Below are positions 1 to 8,481 of a stretch of 64,000 nucleotides of DNA, in pieces. The position numbers and the translations under genes are program-made. The stretch is taken from positions 178,246 through 242,245 of the forward strand of contig NZ_JAAHBP010000015.1 of NCBI RefSeq assembly GCF_023184515.1. The letters run 5' to 3'. Origin of the DNA: Streptomyces sp. D2-8 (GTDB taxonomy: Bacteria > Actinomycetota > Actinomycetes > Streptomycetales > Streptomycetaceae). Each line of letters opens with the position of its first letter. The stretch's first letter is position 1. Below the pieces are notes generated by a model. It was not told the DNA's origin, searched no databases, and saw only the letters and a list, made by a program, of their open reading frames with translations.

Positions 1-574
1 CGTCGCGCCCGAAGGGGCGTTCCGTCGCGAGGGACCGGGAGACCGCGTTCGGTACGACCCGGCCGCGGTCGATGCCGTTCGCCTTCTCGCGCAGCTCGCG
101 GCCGGGCTTCGCGCCGATCAGCCGCTGCAGCGTGGACAGCGGCGCTGCGGCGACCCGGCCGAGGGTGTCGAGGCCGTAGTCGCCCAGCGTGCGGGCGGTC
201 GCGGTGCCCACACCGGGCAGCGCGGCGAGGGGCTTGTCCGCGAGGAACTCCGCGATGGCGTCCGGCTCGTCGGGCACCGTGCACGTCACCCCGGGCACGG
301 CGTCGCGCAGCGCCATCCGGGCCAGCATCGGCCCGGGCCCGGCCCCGATCACACAGTCGACGCCGTGGAGCGCGAGCGACCGCACCCGGATCACCGAGGC
401 CAGTTCGACGGCGTCCCGCCGGAAGTACCGCTCGGCGCCGCGCAGATCGGCCAGCGCCCCGTCCGGTGGCAGGGCCTGGACGACGGGGGTGAACTCCTCG
501 AGCATCCCGAGCAGCTGGGGCAGATCCGCCTCGTTCGCCGGAGGCGGCTGGAAACGTACGCAGAGGATGGTCAT
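1..574 (-). CDS. imuB: Y-family DNA polymerase, ImuB-like (3' end cut by window)
   Basis: The first 191 residues are visible; the C-terminus lies beyond base 1. The fold of a Y-family (DinB/ImuB) polymerase is recognisable: a short N-terminal strand (ILCVRF), a fingers-like motif (VIGAGPGPMLARMA, about residues 98-111) and a helix-hairpin-helix stretch (LPGVGTATARTLGDYG, about 137-152). The acidic residues that bind catalytic metal in DinB are absent. The N-terminus reads ILCVRFQPP where an Asp is expected, and ALADLRGA replaces the usual Asp-Glu motif. This matches ImuB, an inactive polymerase that acts as a hub for DnaE2. The ATG overlaps the dnaE2 stop by 4 bases (ATGA), so the two are translationally coupled. 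It could also be annotated as DNA polymerase IV, which the missing residues argue against. Confidence 0.85.
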   Translation of the reverse strand, partial: MTILCVRFQPPPANEADLPQLLGMLEEFTPVVQALPPDGALADLRGAERYFRRDAVELASVIRVRSLALHGVDCVIGAGPGPMLARMALRDAVPGVTCTVPDEPDAIAEFLADKPLAALPGVGTATARTLGDYGLDTLGRVAAAPLSTLQRLIGAKPGRELREKANGIDRGRVVPNAVSRSLATERPFGRD

Positions 575-3500
575 CCCGCACTCCCCGGACTCTGGTGCCA
601 CAACTTCCTTGTGTTCGCGGGCCCTTCGCCCGCCGGACGCAGATCGGCCCAGGGGTGCATCTCGTACCCCGTGGGCATGCGGATCTTCCGCTGCTCCATC
701 GGATCCTTGGCCGCGGAGCCCGTAGGCGCGGGCACTCCGTCCGACCCGGCGAGCCGCCGACGCGCGGCCCCTTCACCGTCGCCGCCGGAACCGTCATCGC
801 CGGGGCCGGCCAGCCGGGCCGCGACCCCCTCCAGCCCCTCCTCCCGGCGCACTTCCAGCAGGTCCGCGAGGTTCCAGGCGGCGGCACCCACCACGCTGAG
901 GCTGCGCGGGCCGCGGCGCTGCACCACCCCGCGCACCAGCAGCAGCCAGGAGTGGAAGACGGTGTGGGCGCAGGCATCGTGGGAGTCGTCGAAGAAGGCG
1001 AGGTCGACCAGGCCCGTGCCGTCGTCCAGGGTGGAGAAGATGACGCGCTTGCCGGACCGGATCGGCGGCGTCTGGGTGGCCGCCTTGGCGCCCGCGACCA
1101 GCACCGTCTCCCCGTGCCGGGCCTCGCGCAGGCGCCGCGCCGACACCACGCCCAGCTCGTCGAGGAACTGCCGGTGATCGTCCATCAGATTGCGCGATGC
1201 GTCCATGGACAGCACGCCCAGCTCGGCGCTTAGCCGCTCCGAGGAGGTGAGGTCGGGCAGCCCGGCCGGTGCGGTCCTCCGTCCCCCGGCCAGCGGCAAC
1301 TGGCCACCGCCCCCGCCCCGGGCACCCCGGTGCAGCTCGGTCAGATGCAGTTGCAGATCACGGCGGTTGGCGCCGAACGCGTCCAGCGCTCCCACCTGAG
1401 CGAGCCGCTGGGCCAGCGGACGGCTGGGCCGGCCCCGCTCCCAGAAGTCGACCAGCGAGGCGTACGGCTGCCCCTCGGCGATCCGCGCCGCCTCGGCCTC
1501 GCGGATGCCGTGCACATCGGAGAGGGCCAACCGCAGCCCCCATTTACCGGACACCAGTTCGATACGATGTGCGACCCCCGACGTGTTCACATCCAACGGC
1601 AGCACGGGCACCCCACGCCGCCGCGCGTCCGCCAGCAGCAGCCGCTTCGGGTACATGCCGGGGTCGTGCGTGAGCAGCCCCGCGTAGAAGGCGGCCGGGT
1701 GATGCGTTTTCAGCCACGCCGACTGGTACGTCGGCACGGCGAAGGCGACCGCGTGCGCCTTGCAGAAGCCGTACGACCCGAAGGCCTCGACGATCTCCCA
1801 GGTCCGCTGAATCGTTTCCGCGTCATAGCCGTTCGCCGCCGCGTGCTGCGCGAACCACACCTTGATGCGCTCCTGCGACTCCGGATCCGACAGCCCGCGC
1901 CGCACCCGGTCGGCCTCGCCGCGCCCGCAGCCGGTCATGATGTCGACGATGTCGATGATCTGCTCGTGGAAGACGACGACCCCGCAGGTCTCCTTCAGCG
2001 GACCCTCCAGATCCGGGTGCGGATACCGGATCGGCGCCCGTCCGTGCCGTGCCTCGATGAACGGCCGCACCATGTCGGCGGCGACCGGCCCGGGCCGGAA
2101 CAGCGAGATGTCGACGACGAGATCGTGGAAGGTGGCCGGCTGGAGCCGCCCGACCAGGTCCCGCTGTCCGGGCGACTCGATCTGGAAGCACCCGAGGGTC
2201 TCGGTGGACTGGATCAGCCGGTACGTCTCCGGATCCCCCGGCGGCAGCCCGTCCAGATCGACCCCGGCCCCCGTCGCCCGCTCCACTTCCGCCACCGCGT
2301 GCGCCATGGCCGACTGCATCCGCACGCCCAGCACGTCCAGCTTGAGCAGCCCGAGGTCCTCGACGTCGTCCTTGTCGAACTGCGACATCGGAAAGCCCTC
2401 GCCGCTGGTCGGCATGACCGGCGTACGCGCCAGCAGGGAGGCGTCGGACAGCAGCACCCCGCACGGGTGCATGGCCATCCCGCGCGGCAGGGCGTCCAGT
2501 GCCTCGACCAGCTCCCACAGCCTCCCGTACTTCTCCTTCTCCCCCGCCAGGGCCCGCAGCTCGGGCAGCTCCTCCAGCGCGGCGCGGGCGTCCCGCGCCC
2601 GGATATGGGGAAAGGACTTGGCGATGCGGTCGATCTCGGCCGGGTCCATGGACAGGGCCGCCCCCACATCCCGGATCGCATGCCGCACGCGATACGTCTC
2701 CGGCATCGCGACCGTCGCGACCCGCTCGGTGCCGAACCGGTCGATGATCGCGCGGTAGACCTCCAGCCGCCGCGCGGACTCCACGTCGATGTCGATGTCG
2801 GGCAGCACGACCCGCTCCTTCGACAGGAACCGCTCCATCAGCAGCCGGTGCTCGATCGGATCGGCATGCGCGATACCGAGCAGGTGGTTGACGAGCGACC
2901 CGGCCCCGGACCCCCGGGCGGCGACCCGGACGCCCATCTTCCGCACGTCCTCCACCACCTGGGAGACGGTCAGGAAGTAGGAGGCGAATCCGTGGTGGGC
3001 GATGATGTCCAGCTCGTGGTGCATCCGCTCCCAGTACTCCCGCCGCCGGTCGTATCCGCGCAGCACCATCCCGGCCGCCGCCCGCGAGGCCAGCGTCCGC
3101 TGGGCGGTGCGGTGTCCGGCGCCGACCAGATGCGGCTCGGGAAAGTGGACGGTGCCGATCCCGAGATCGTCCTCGGGGTCGACCAGGCACTCGGCAGCCG
3201 TGGCCTCCGTCTGCTCCACCAGCCGGTGAGCGGTCTCCCGCCGGAACCCCGCGGCCTCCACGATCCGCTCCGCCGCCCCGAGCATGTCCCCGGCGCCCTT
3301 GAGCCAGGCCTCACCGGAGTCCAGCCCCTTGGCCGGGTCGATGGGCACCAGCCGCCGGGCGGCGTCCAGCACGTCGGCGACCGGCCCCAGCCCCGGGTCG
3401 GCGTACCGCACCGCGTTGGTGAGCACGGGCCGGATCCGCTGCTCGGCGGCGAACCCGACGGTACGGGCGGCCAGCCGCAGCGACCCGGGCCCCGTGCCCT

Positions 3501-4065
3501 TCCGGCCGTGCCAGACGGCCTCCAGCCGCAGGTCGTCGCCGTAGACGTCCCGCCAGGGCGCGAGCAGCCGCGCCGCACGGTCGGGCCGCCCCGCGGCCAG
3601 GGCACGCCCCACGTCCGACGCAGGCCCGAGCAGCACGGTCAGCCCCTCGGCGTGATTGCGCTCCCAGGGCAGCAGGGGCGTCCCCTCCCCTTCATGGGCG
3701 GCCGAGACGAGCCGGCACAGCTCTCCCCACCCCCGGGCACCGTCCCGGGCGAGGAAGACCGCACGAGGAGCCGACTCGTCGACAAAGGCACCACCCCGCA
3801 CCGGGGTCCGGCGCCGCCCCGGCCGCTCGGTTCCGGCCCCGGGCTCCGCGGCCGCCACGGCCAGATCGGCTCCGAACAGCGGCCGGACCCCCGCCTTGCC
3901 GCAGGCCTTCGAGAACCGGACCGCGCCGGCGAGCGTGTCGCGATCGGTCAGCGCCAGAGCGTCCATGCCCCGCTCGGAGGCACGCTCGGCCAGCCGCTCC
4001 GGGTGGGAGGCTCCATAGCGCAACGAGAATCCGGAGACGGTGTGCAGATGCGTGAACCCCGGCAC
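571..4065 (-). CDS. dnaE2: Error-prone DNA polymerase DnaE2 (ImuC)
   Basis: This is a C-family DNA polymerase alpha subunit of the damage-inducible DnaE2 type, used for mutagenic translesion synthesis. The N-terminal PHP domain starts at once (FTHLHTVSGFSLRYG), the palm carries PDIDIDVES with the catalytic aspartates, followed by ARGSGAGSLVNH-type fingers, HhH and a C-terminal OB fold. The length, 1164 residues, is normal for the family. I place the start at GTG 4065, preceded by a GGGAGG ribosome site. The longer frame to ATG 4107 begins inside a LexA box and adds residues before the PHP domain. The stop overlaps the downstream imuB-like start. The LexA box just upstream indicates SOS control. 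GTG 4071 is an alternative start. Confidence 0.95.
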   Translation of the reverse strand: MPGFTHLHTVSGFSLRYGASHPERLAERASERGMDALALTDRDTLAGAVRFSKACGKAGVRPLFGADLAVAAAEPGAGTERPGRRRTPVRGGAFVDESAPRAVFLARDGARGWGELCRLVSAAHEGEGTPLLPWERNHAEGLTVLLGPASDVGRALAAGRPDRAARLLAPWRDVYGDDLRLEAVWHGRKGTGPGSLRLAARTVGFAAEQRIRPVLTNAVRYADPGLGPVADVLDAARRLVPIDPAKGLDSGEAWLKGAGDMLGAAERIVEAAGFRRETAHRLVEQTEATAAECLVDPEDDLGIGTVHFPEPHLVGAGHRTAQRTLASRAAAGMVLRGYDRRREYWERMHHELDIIAHHGFASYFLTVSQVVEDVRKMGVRVAARGSGAGSLVNHLLGIAHADPIEHRLLMERFLSKERVVLPDIDIDVESARRLEVYRAIIDRFGTERVATVAMPETYRVRHAIRDVGAALSMDPAEIDRIAKSFPHIRARDARAALEELPELRALAGEKEKYGRLWELVEALDALPRGMAMHPCGVLLSDASLLARTPVMPTSGEGFPMSQFDKDDVEDLGLLKLDVLGVRMQSAMAHAVAEVERATGAGVDLDGLPPGDPETYRLIQSTETLGCFQIESPGQRDLVGRLQPATFHDLVVDISLFRPGPVAADMVRPFIEARHGRAPIRYPHPDLEGPLKETCGVVVFHEQIIDIVDIMTGCGRGEADRVRRGLSDPESQERIKVWFAQHAAANGYDAETIQRTWEIVEAFGSYGFCKAHAVAFAVPTYQSAWLKTHHPAAFYAGLLTHDPGMYPKRLLLADARRRGVPVLPLDVNTSGVAHRIELVSGKWGLRLALSDVHGIREAEAARIAEGQPYASLVDFWERGRPSRPLAQRLAQVGALDAFGANRRDLQLHLTELHRGARGGGGGQLPLAGGRRTAPAGLPDLTSSERLSAELGVLSMDASRNLMDDHRQFLDELGVVSARRLREARHGETVLVAGAKAATQTPPIRSGKRVIFSTLDDGTGLVDLAFFDDSHDACAHTVFHSWLLLVRGVVQRRGPRSLSVVGAAAWNLADLLEVRREEGLEGVAARLAGPGDDGSGGDGEGAARRRLAGSDGVPAPTGSAAKDPMEQRKIRMPTGYEMHPWADLRPAGEGPANTRKLWHQSPGSAG

Positions 4066-4100
4066 ACGCACCTCCCGCACTCGTGAGCCACACCAGCTCT

Positions 4101-4114
4101 CGAACATCTGTTCC
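4101..4114. promoter_or_regulatory. LexA (SOS) box upstream of dnaE2
   Basis: The sequence CGAACATCTGTTCC matches the Gram-positive/actinobacterial LexA operator pattern CGAAC-N4-GTTCG with one mismatch at the last base. It lies 36-49 bases upstream of the chosen dnaE2 start. DnaE2 and its partner genes are classic LexA-regulated mutasome genes in actinobacteria. The gap of about 100 bases to the divergent membrane-protein gene means it could touch that promoter as well. Confidence 0.85.
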
Positions 4115-4219
4115 CAGTAACCTCACCCCCACCATACCCCCAACCTCGAATGTATGTGCGACATCCGTTCGGCCCCGCCCCACCTGCGGAAACACCGCAC
4201 ACCGCCCGACCGTGGAGGC

Positions 4220-5224
4220 ATGCCGCACAGCTCGTTCCTCGCCGAGGTGAGAGACGCCGTCACGCCCCGGGCCACCCTGCTCATCGTCGGCGTGATCGCG
4301 CTCCAGCTGCTGTTCATCGCCTCCTATGTGGGGGCGCTGCACGACCCGAAGCCCAAGGACGTGCCCTTCGGCCTGGTCGCCCCACAGGCCGCCGCCCCAC
4401 AGGCGGTCACCCGGCTGGAACGCCTTCCCGGCTCCCCCCTGGACCCCCGCGCCCTGCCCGACGAGGCCACAGCCCGCACCCAGCTCGCGAACCGCGACAT
4501 CGACGCCGCGCTGATCATCGACCCCAGGGGCAGCACCGACACCCTCCTGGTCGCCTCCGGCGGCGGCAGGGTCCTCTCCACCACGCTGACGGCCCTCGTC
4601 ACCACCCTGGAGAAGTCCGAGCGGCGCACCATCCGGACGATCGACGTGATCCCGTCCGCGCCCCACGACCCCAACGGACTCTCGTCCTTCTACCTGGTGA
4701 TCGGCTGGTGCGTGGGCGGCTACCTGGGCGCGGCGGCCCTGGCCATCAGCGCCGGGGCGAAACCCTCCAACCCCACCCGCGCCGCGATCCGCCTGGGGGT
4801 CATGGCCCTGGTCGCGATCACCGGCGGTCTCGGCGGAGCCCTCATCACCGGCCCGATCCTGGACGCCCTGCCCGGCAGCACCGCGGCCCTCTGGGGCCTG
4901 GGCACCCTGATCATCTTCGCGGTGGGAGCAGCCACCCTCGCCCTTCAGGGCGTCTTCGGCACGATCGGCATCGGCCTGGTCATCCTGCTGGTGGTCATCC
5001 TCGGCAACCCCAGCGCCGGCGGAGCCCTGCCCCCACCCCTCCTCCCACCCTTCTGGAAGGCGATCGGCCCGGCCCTGCCCCCAGGCGCCGGCACATGGTC
5101 GACGCGCTCCATCGCCTACTTCGACAACAACGCGATGACCGGCCCTTTGCTGGTCCTGGCGGCATGGGCGGCGGCGGGAGCGGCGATCACCATGGCATCG
5201 GCCGCACGCCGAAAGGCGCCGTAA
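4220..5224 (+). CDS. YhgE/Pip-like multi-spanning membrane protein
   Basis: A 334-residue integral membrane protein. One transmembrane helix lies near the N-terminus (about 18-40), then a soluble extracytoplasmic region of about 110 residues, then about five hydrophobic helices from residue ~155 to the end. This layout and the sequence around the first helix resemble the YhgE/Pip and DUF3533 families of ABC-2-like membrane proteins, whose substrate is not known. The start is uncertain: ATG 4220 follows GGAGG by only one base, which is tight, and an upstream in-frame ATG at 4154 is possible. It is divergent from dnaE2 and ends before a shared terminator. No ATPase partner is adjacent. Confidence 0.8.
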   Translation: MPHSSFLAEVRDAVTPRATLLIVGVIALQLLFIASYVGALHDPKPKDVPFGLVAPQAAAPQAVTRLERLPGSPLDPRALPDEATARTQLANRDIDAALIIDPRGSTDTLLVASGGGRVLSTTLTALVTTLEKSERRTIRTIDVIPSAPHDPNGLSSFYLVIGWCVGGYLGAAALAISAGAKPSNPTRAAIRLGVMALVAITGGLGGALITGPILDALPGSTAALWGLGTLIIFAVGAATLALQGVFGTIGIGLVILLVVILGNPSAGGALPPPLLPPFWKAIGPALPPGAGTWSTRSIAYFDNNAMTGPLLVLAAWAAAGAAITMASAARRKAP

Positions 5225-5434
5225 CCCCCGCCCACGGGGCCCGCACCCGCGCACGGCGAGTAGGGGACGGGTCGGGGGGGGTGTCCGCCCGCAGAGGTCG
5301 GCGCGTCAACGAACAGTCAGTCGGCACGCGACCCCATCGCGCCGTTCCGAGGACGGACACCCCCCGACGCGGCCCCGACCCACACCCGGCGAAGAGGCGC
5401 AGACGACGCGCACCCCCACCGGAGGTACACGCAA

Positions 5435-5466
5435 AAGTCCCGCCCCTCGCACAAGGGGCGGGACTT
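5435..5466. terminator. Bidirectional terminator
   Basis: A perfect 13-base-pair stem (5435-5447 with 5454-5466) with a 6-base loop lies between the convergent membrane-protein gene and the protease gene. It is 14 bases past the protease stop on the minus strand. Confidence 0.85.
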
Positions 5467-5480
5467 CACACACTCACATG

Positions 5481-6563
5481 TCAGCCGATCTGCGTCCCGG
5501 TCGCCGACAGCGCCTCGGTCACCGGCTGGAAGAACGTCTCCCCGCCCGAGGTGCAGTCACCGCTGCCACCGGACGTGAGCCCGACCGCCTTGTCCCCGGA
5601 GAACAGCGACCCGCCACTGTCACCCGGCTCCGCGCACACGTCGGTCTGGATCAGCCCGTTCACGATGTCGCCGTTGCCGTAGTTCACGGTGGCGTCCAGC
5701 CCGGTGACCTTGCCCTCGTGCACCTGCGTGGTCGACCCGCTCCGGGTGACCGCCATGCCGACGGTCGCGTCCGCGGCGCCCGAGATCGCCTGGGTGGAGC
5801 CGTTGTAGAGGTTCACCTCACTCGGGTGAGCGACCTCGGCGGTGTACTTGACCAGCCCGTAGTCGTCGTCCGGGAAGCTGGAGTCCGCGTTGGTGCCGAT
5901 CTCCTTGCCGCTGGAGTCCGACCACGTGGAGATGCCCTCGGTGCAGTGACCGGCGGTCAGGAAGAACGGCTCGCCGCCCTTGACCACGTTGAAGCCCAGC
6001 GAGCAGCGCCCGCTGCCACCGGTGATCGCGTCGCCACCGGCGATGAAGGGCTTGTACTCCCCCTTCGACCGCTTGAGTTCGGCCTTCGCGCCCAGCCCGT
6101 CCACGACCTTCGTCAGCGTCGCCCACTCGGCCTTGGAGACCGTGCGGTCGGCGGTCACGACGACCTTGTTCGTCGTCGGGTCGGTCACCCAGGCGGTGCC
6201 CGGGATCGTCGCGTCCTGCTTCAGCGTGCTGCGGGCGCTCTTGAGCTCGGCGAGGGAGTTCGCCACGACTCTCGCCTTGGCGCCGGCCTTCTCGACGGCC
6301 TGCGCGGCGGCCTCGTCGAGCACGTTCACCACGAGGCTCTTGCTCTTGGTGTCGTAGTACGTCCCGGCGGCGTCGCCGCCCAGGTCCTCGGCCAGCGTCG
6401 AGGCGAGCTTTCCGGCCGCGGTGACCGACAGGGTCCGGGGTGCGGACGCCTCAGGGGTCTCACTGGCGTTCGCGGTCTGGAACGTCACTCCCGCGGCGAC
6501 CAGCGCGGCGATGCCCGCACCTGCCACGGCTGCACGCCGCTTGGGTATGCGTCGGTGCTTCAA
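5481..6563 (-). CDS. Secreted streptogrisin-type serine protease precursor (S1 family)
   Basis: A 360-residue prepro-protease. A basic signal peptide (about 1-34, ending near ANAS) is followed by an alpha-lytic-protease-type pro-domain, with the mature enzyme probably from residue 174 (IAGGDAITGG). The catalytic triad is visible: His206 in LTAGHC, Asp234 in DDDYGLV, Ser316 in GDSGGS. Cysteines 187/207 and 310/337 are placed like the two disulfides of streptogrisins. The mature part, 187 residues, has the usual length. It is a paralogue of the neighbouring protease gene on the same strand, each with its own terminator, so they are probably separate transcripts. Substrate preference cannot be read with confidence. 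Confidence 0.93.
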   Translation of the reverse strand: MKHRRIPKRRAAVAGAGIAALVAAGVTFQTANASETPEASAPRTLSVTAAGKLASTLAEDLGGDAAGTYYDTKSKSLVVNVLDEAAAQAVEKAGAKARVVANSLAELKSARSTLKQDATIPGTAWVTDPTTNKVVVTADRTVSKAEWATLTKVVDGLGAKAELKRSKGEYKPFIAGGDAITGGSGRCSLGFNVVKGGEPFFLTAGHCTEGISTWSDSSGKEIGTNADSSFPDDDYGLVKYTAEVAHPSEVNLYNGSTQAISGAADATVGMAVTRSGSTTQVHEGKVTGLDATVNYGNGDIVNGLIQTDVCAEPGDSGGSLFSGDKAVGLTSGGSGDCTSGGETFFQPVTEALSATGTQIG

Positions 6564-6873
6564 CTTCTGTCCTCCTGTGGGGGGTCGGCACGCGAGGTTG
6601 TGGGGACCTCACTAGCCGGAAGGCTTCGTTGACGAGCGCCCACTATTCCGAGGACAACGGGGAGCACACAAGGGTGAGTTCGAGACGCGCGTAGACAGCG
6701 CTTCGCACGCCCTCCCATTCTGACCGTCCACGATCAAATCGGACCCAACTCCCGCGCGTTCACAGTGCAAATATTACGCGTGAGTAATGTGTACCCACTC
6801 TGCGAGGTCTGCCCGTGGCTGGATTTCGCCCCTCCGGCGCCCGGTTCAAGAAGGGAGCCGCGCGCAGCGCGAA
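6564..6873. other. Intergenic region between the two protease genes
   Basis: This 310-base gap holds the promoter region of the 5481-6563 protease. The protease start is preceded on the minus strand by a GGAGG-type site. An AT-rich island at 6771-6790 contains an inverted repeat, ATTAC-N6-GTAAT (6773-6788), unusual in this GC-rich surrounding and about 210 bases upstream of the start; it may be a regulatory site. No open frame was accepted here. Confidence 0.5.
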
Positions 6874-6900
6874 GCCCCCGCACGCGGCGCGTGCGGGGGC
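6874..6900. terminator. Terminator of the streptogrisin B-like gene
   Basis: A perfect 12-base-pair GC-rich stem (6874-6885 with 6889-6900) with a 3-base loop lies 30 bases past the stop codon of the protease gene at 6930. Confidence 0.8.
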
Positions 6901-6929
6901 CGGAAGTGCTGCGAACTGCCGCCAGGGGC

Positions 6930-7835
6930 CTAGTAGACGCTGACGCCGTAGGCGCTCAGGGCCTCCGTGACGGGCTGGAAGAACGTCGTACCACCGGAGG
7001 AGCAGTTGCCGCTGCCGCCGGAGGTCAGACCGTATGCCGTGCCGTTGCTGCCGTAGAGCGGGCCGCCGGAGTCACCGGGCTCGGCGCAGACGGTCGTCTG
7101 GATCAGGCCGGAGACGATGTCCCCGCCGCCGTAGTTGACGGTGGCGTTGAGGGCGGTGACACGGCCGCTGTGCGTACCGGTCGTGGAGCCGTCACGGATG
7201 ACGGTGGTGCCCACGCTCGGGGTGGCCGCGCGCGTGATGTCCACGCCGTTCGCGGTGCCGGGGCGGCTGACGGACCCGCTGTAGCGCACGATGCCGTAGT
7301 CGTTGCCCGGGAAGCTGGAGCCGGCGGTGGAGCCGATGACCGTGGTGCGGCCGGAGTTGGAGTACCAGGTACCCGCGCCGTCGGTGCAGTGACCGGCGGT
7401 CAGGAAGTACTCGGTGCCGTTGCTGGCACGGACGTTGAAGCCGAGCGAGCAGCGCCAGCTACTCGCATAGATGGCGTCGCCGCCCTGGATGAGCTTGTTG
7501 AACTTGCCGGGGGTGCGCTTGATCGTGAGCGCGTCGGCGTTGCCGCCGGCCTGCTGCTTGATCTTCGCTATCTCGGCCTGCGTGACCGTGCTGTCCACGG
7601 TCAGGAGCACGCGGTTGGTCTTGCTGTCGACGGCCCAGGCGGTGCCCGGGATGTCAGCCTTCAGCAACGAACCGCTGGCGCTCTTGAGCTCCGCGGCGCT
7701 GAAGGTGGTGGGGGCGTCGGAGGCGTTCGCGCTGGGGATCGCGATCGCTGCGGCGGCAACGAGGCCGGTGGAAACGGCGATCAGCCGGGTCCGTCTCGAA
7801 ATGCCACTGCGGGGGGTGGTGCGCTTGATCCTCAC
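6930..7835 (-). CDS. sprB: Streptogrisin B-like secreted serine protease precursor
   Basis: A 301-residue prepro-protease. The signal peptide runs to about residue 39 (PSANAS) and a short pro-domain covers about 40-115. The mature enzyme begins near residue 116 (IQGGDAIYASS). The triad is His149 (LTAGHC), Asp179 (NDYGIVRY) and Ser256 (GDSGGPL), with disulfide cysteines 129/150 and 250/278. The mature sequence closely resembles Streptomyces griseus protease B, including the shared C-terminus ALSAYGVSVY, so a chymotrypsin-like, large-hydrophobic P1 preference is likely. The start is GTG 7835 with GGAGG eight bases upstream; a longer open frame to 8045 lacks a signal-peptide-like beginning. It probably acts in extracellular protein degradation. 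Confidence 0.93.
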   Translation of the reverse strand: MRIKRTTPRSGISRRTRLIAVSTGLVAAAAIAIPSANASDAPTTFSAAELKSASGSLLKADIPGTAWAVDSKTNRVLLTVDSTVTQAEIAKIKQQAGGNADALTIKRTPGKFNKLIQGGDAIYASSWRCSLGFNVRASNGTEYFLTAGHCTDGAGTWYSNSGRTTVIGSTAGSSFPGNDYGIVRYSGSVSRPGTANGVDITRAATPSVGTTVIRDGSTTGTHSGRVTALNATVNYGGGDIVSGLIQTTVCAEPGDSGGPLYGSNGTAYGLTSGGSGNCSSGGTTFFQPVTEALSAYGVSVY

Positions 7836-8059
7836 TTTTCGTTCCTCCACAAAGGAAGTCGGGGGCCCTCGTGGGGTTTCGGGCCCGTGAGGCGCAGTCA
7901 GAGACCAGCTGTCCGGATTCCGAACCCGCCGTGCCCCTGACAAGCGCTGAGGGGGAGTATTCGGCCGAACGGCCGGTCGGCGCAAGAGTGCCTTTCGGAC
8001 TTCAACCTTTGAGAGGTCTTTACGAAGCCGCCCCGCGGCCGGCATCCGAGCCCGCGCCC

Positions 8060-8452
8060 GTCGGCGTTCGGCACCCGGGCCGTACGGCCGGTGTCATACG
8101 GCGTGAACCGTCCCGGCACCGCCCGACGCGGGTCCTACGGCGTGACCCGGAGGCCGCGGAATGCCCGGCGCGCGGAGGATTCCGGGTCGAAGTCCCGCAC
8201 GCCCCACGCCCCCTCGCGCATCAGCACGACCAGCCGCCGCTCGCCGTACACCACCCGGGTCCTGCTCGCGAGGCCCGGGTCGCCGTCGGCCCGCCAGGAC
8301 CCGGGGATGTCCGGAAGTCGACCGTCCGGATAGCTCCCGAGCCAGTGGGCGCCGATGAGCGCGAGCGGCCCGTGCGGCCCGTACGGCACCGACACCGTCG
8401 CGAGGCGCCGCTCGTGCCACCGCTGCCGGTCCTCGGATACGTCCGTCGCCAT
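8060..8452 (-). pseudogene. Decayed DUF1684 family gene, interrupted by an amber codon
   Basis: From ATG 8452 the frame encodes 105 residues that look like the N-terminal part of DUF1684 proteins (WHERRLATVSVPYGPHGPLA, IGAHWLGSYP, FDPESSARRAFRG). It then stops at TAG 8137-8135. Without changing frame, translation past the stop continues in family style: DPRRAVPGRFTPYD, then TGRTARVPNADG. From memory, the family has a Tyr at the stop position, so a single base change from a Tyr codon would explain it. The middle also looks shortened, since the region before VVYGERRLVVL is missing residues. After about 8060 the similarity fades and no C-terminal domain follows. I call this a remnant; readthrough is less likely. 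Confidence 0.7.
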
Positions 8453-8481
8453 AAAGGCGACCCCTGTCACACGGGGCCGGG

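Noticed and set aside
1330..4086. Long plus-strand open frame opposite dnaE2 (about 918 codons)
   Set aside because: Its His/Arg/Gln/Pro-rich composition shows no domain and it is antisense to a clear polymerase gene; such frames are common in GC-rich DNA.
4066..4107. N-terminal extension of dnaE2 to ATG 4107
   Set aside because: The ATG lies inside the LexA box, has no ribosome site, and the PHP domain starts right after the GTG at 4065.
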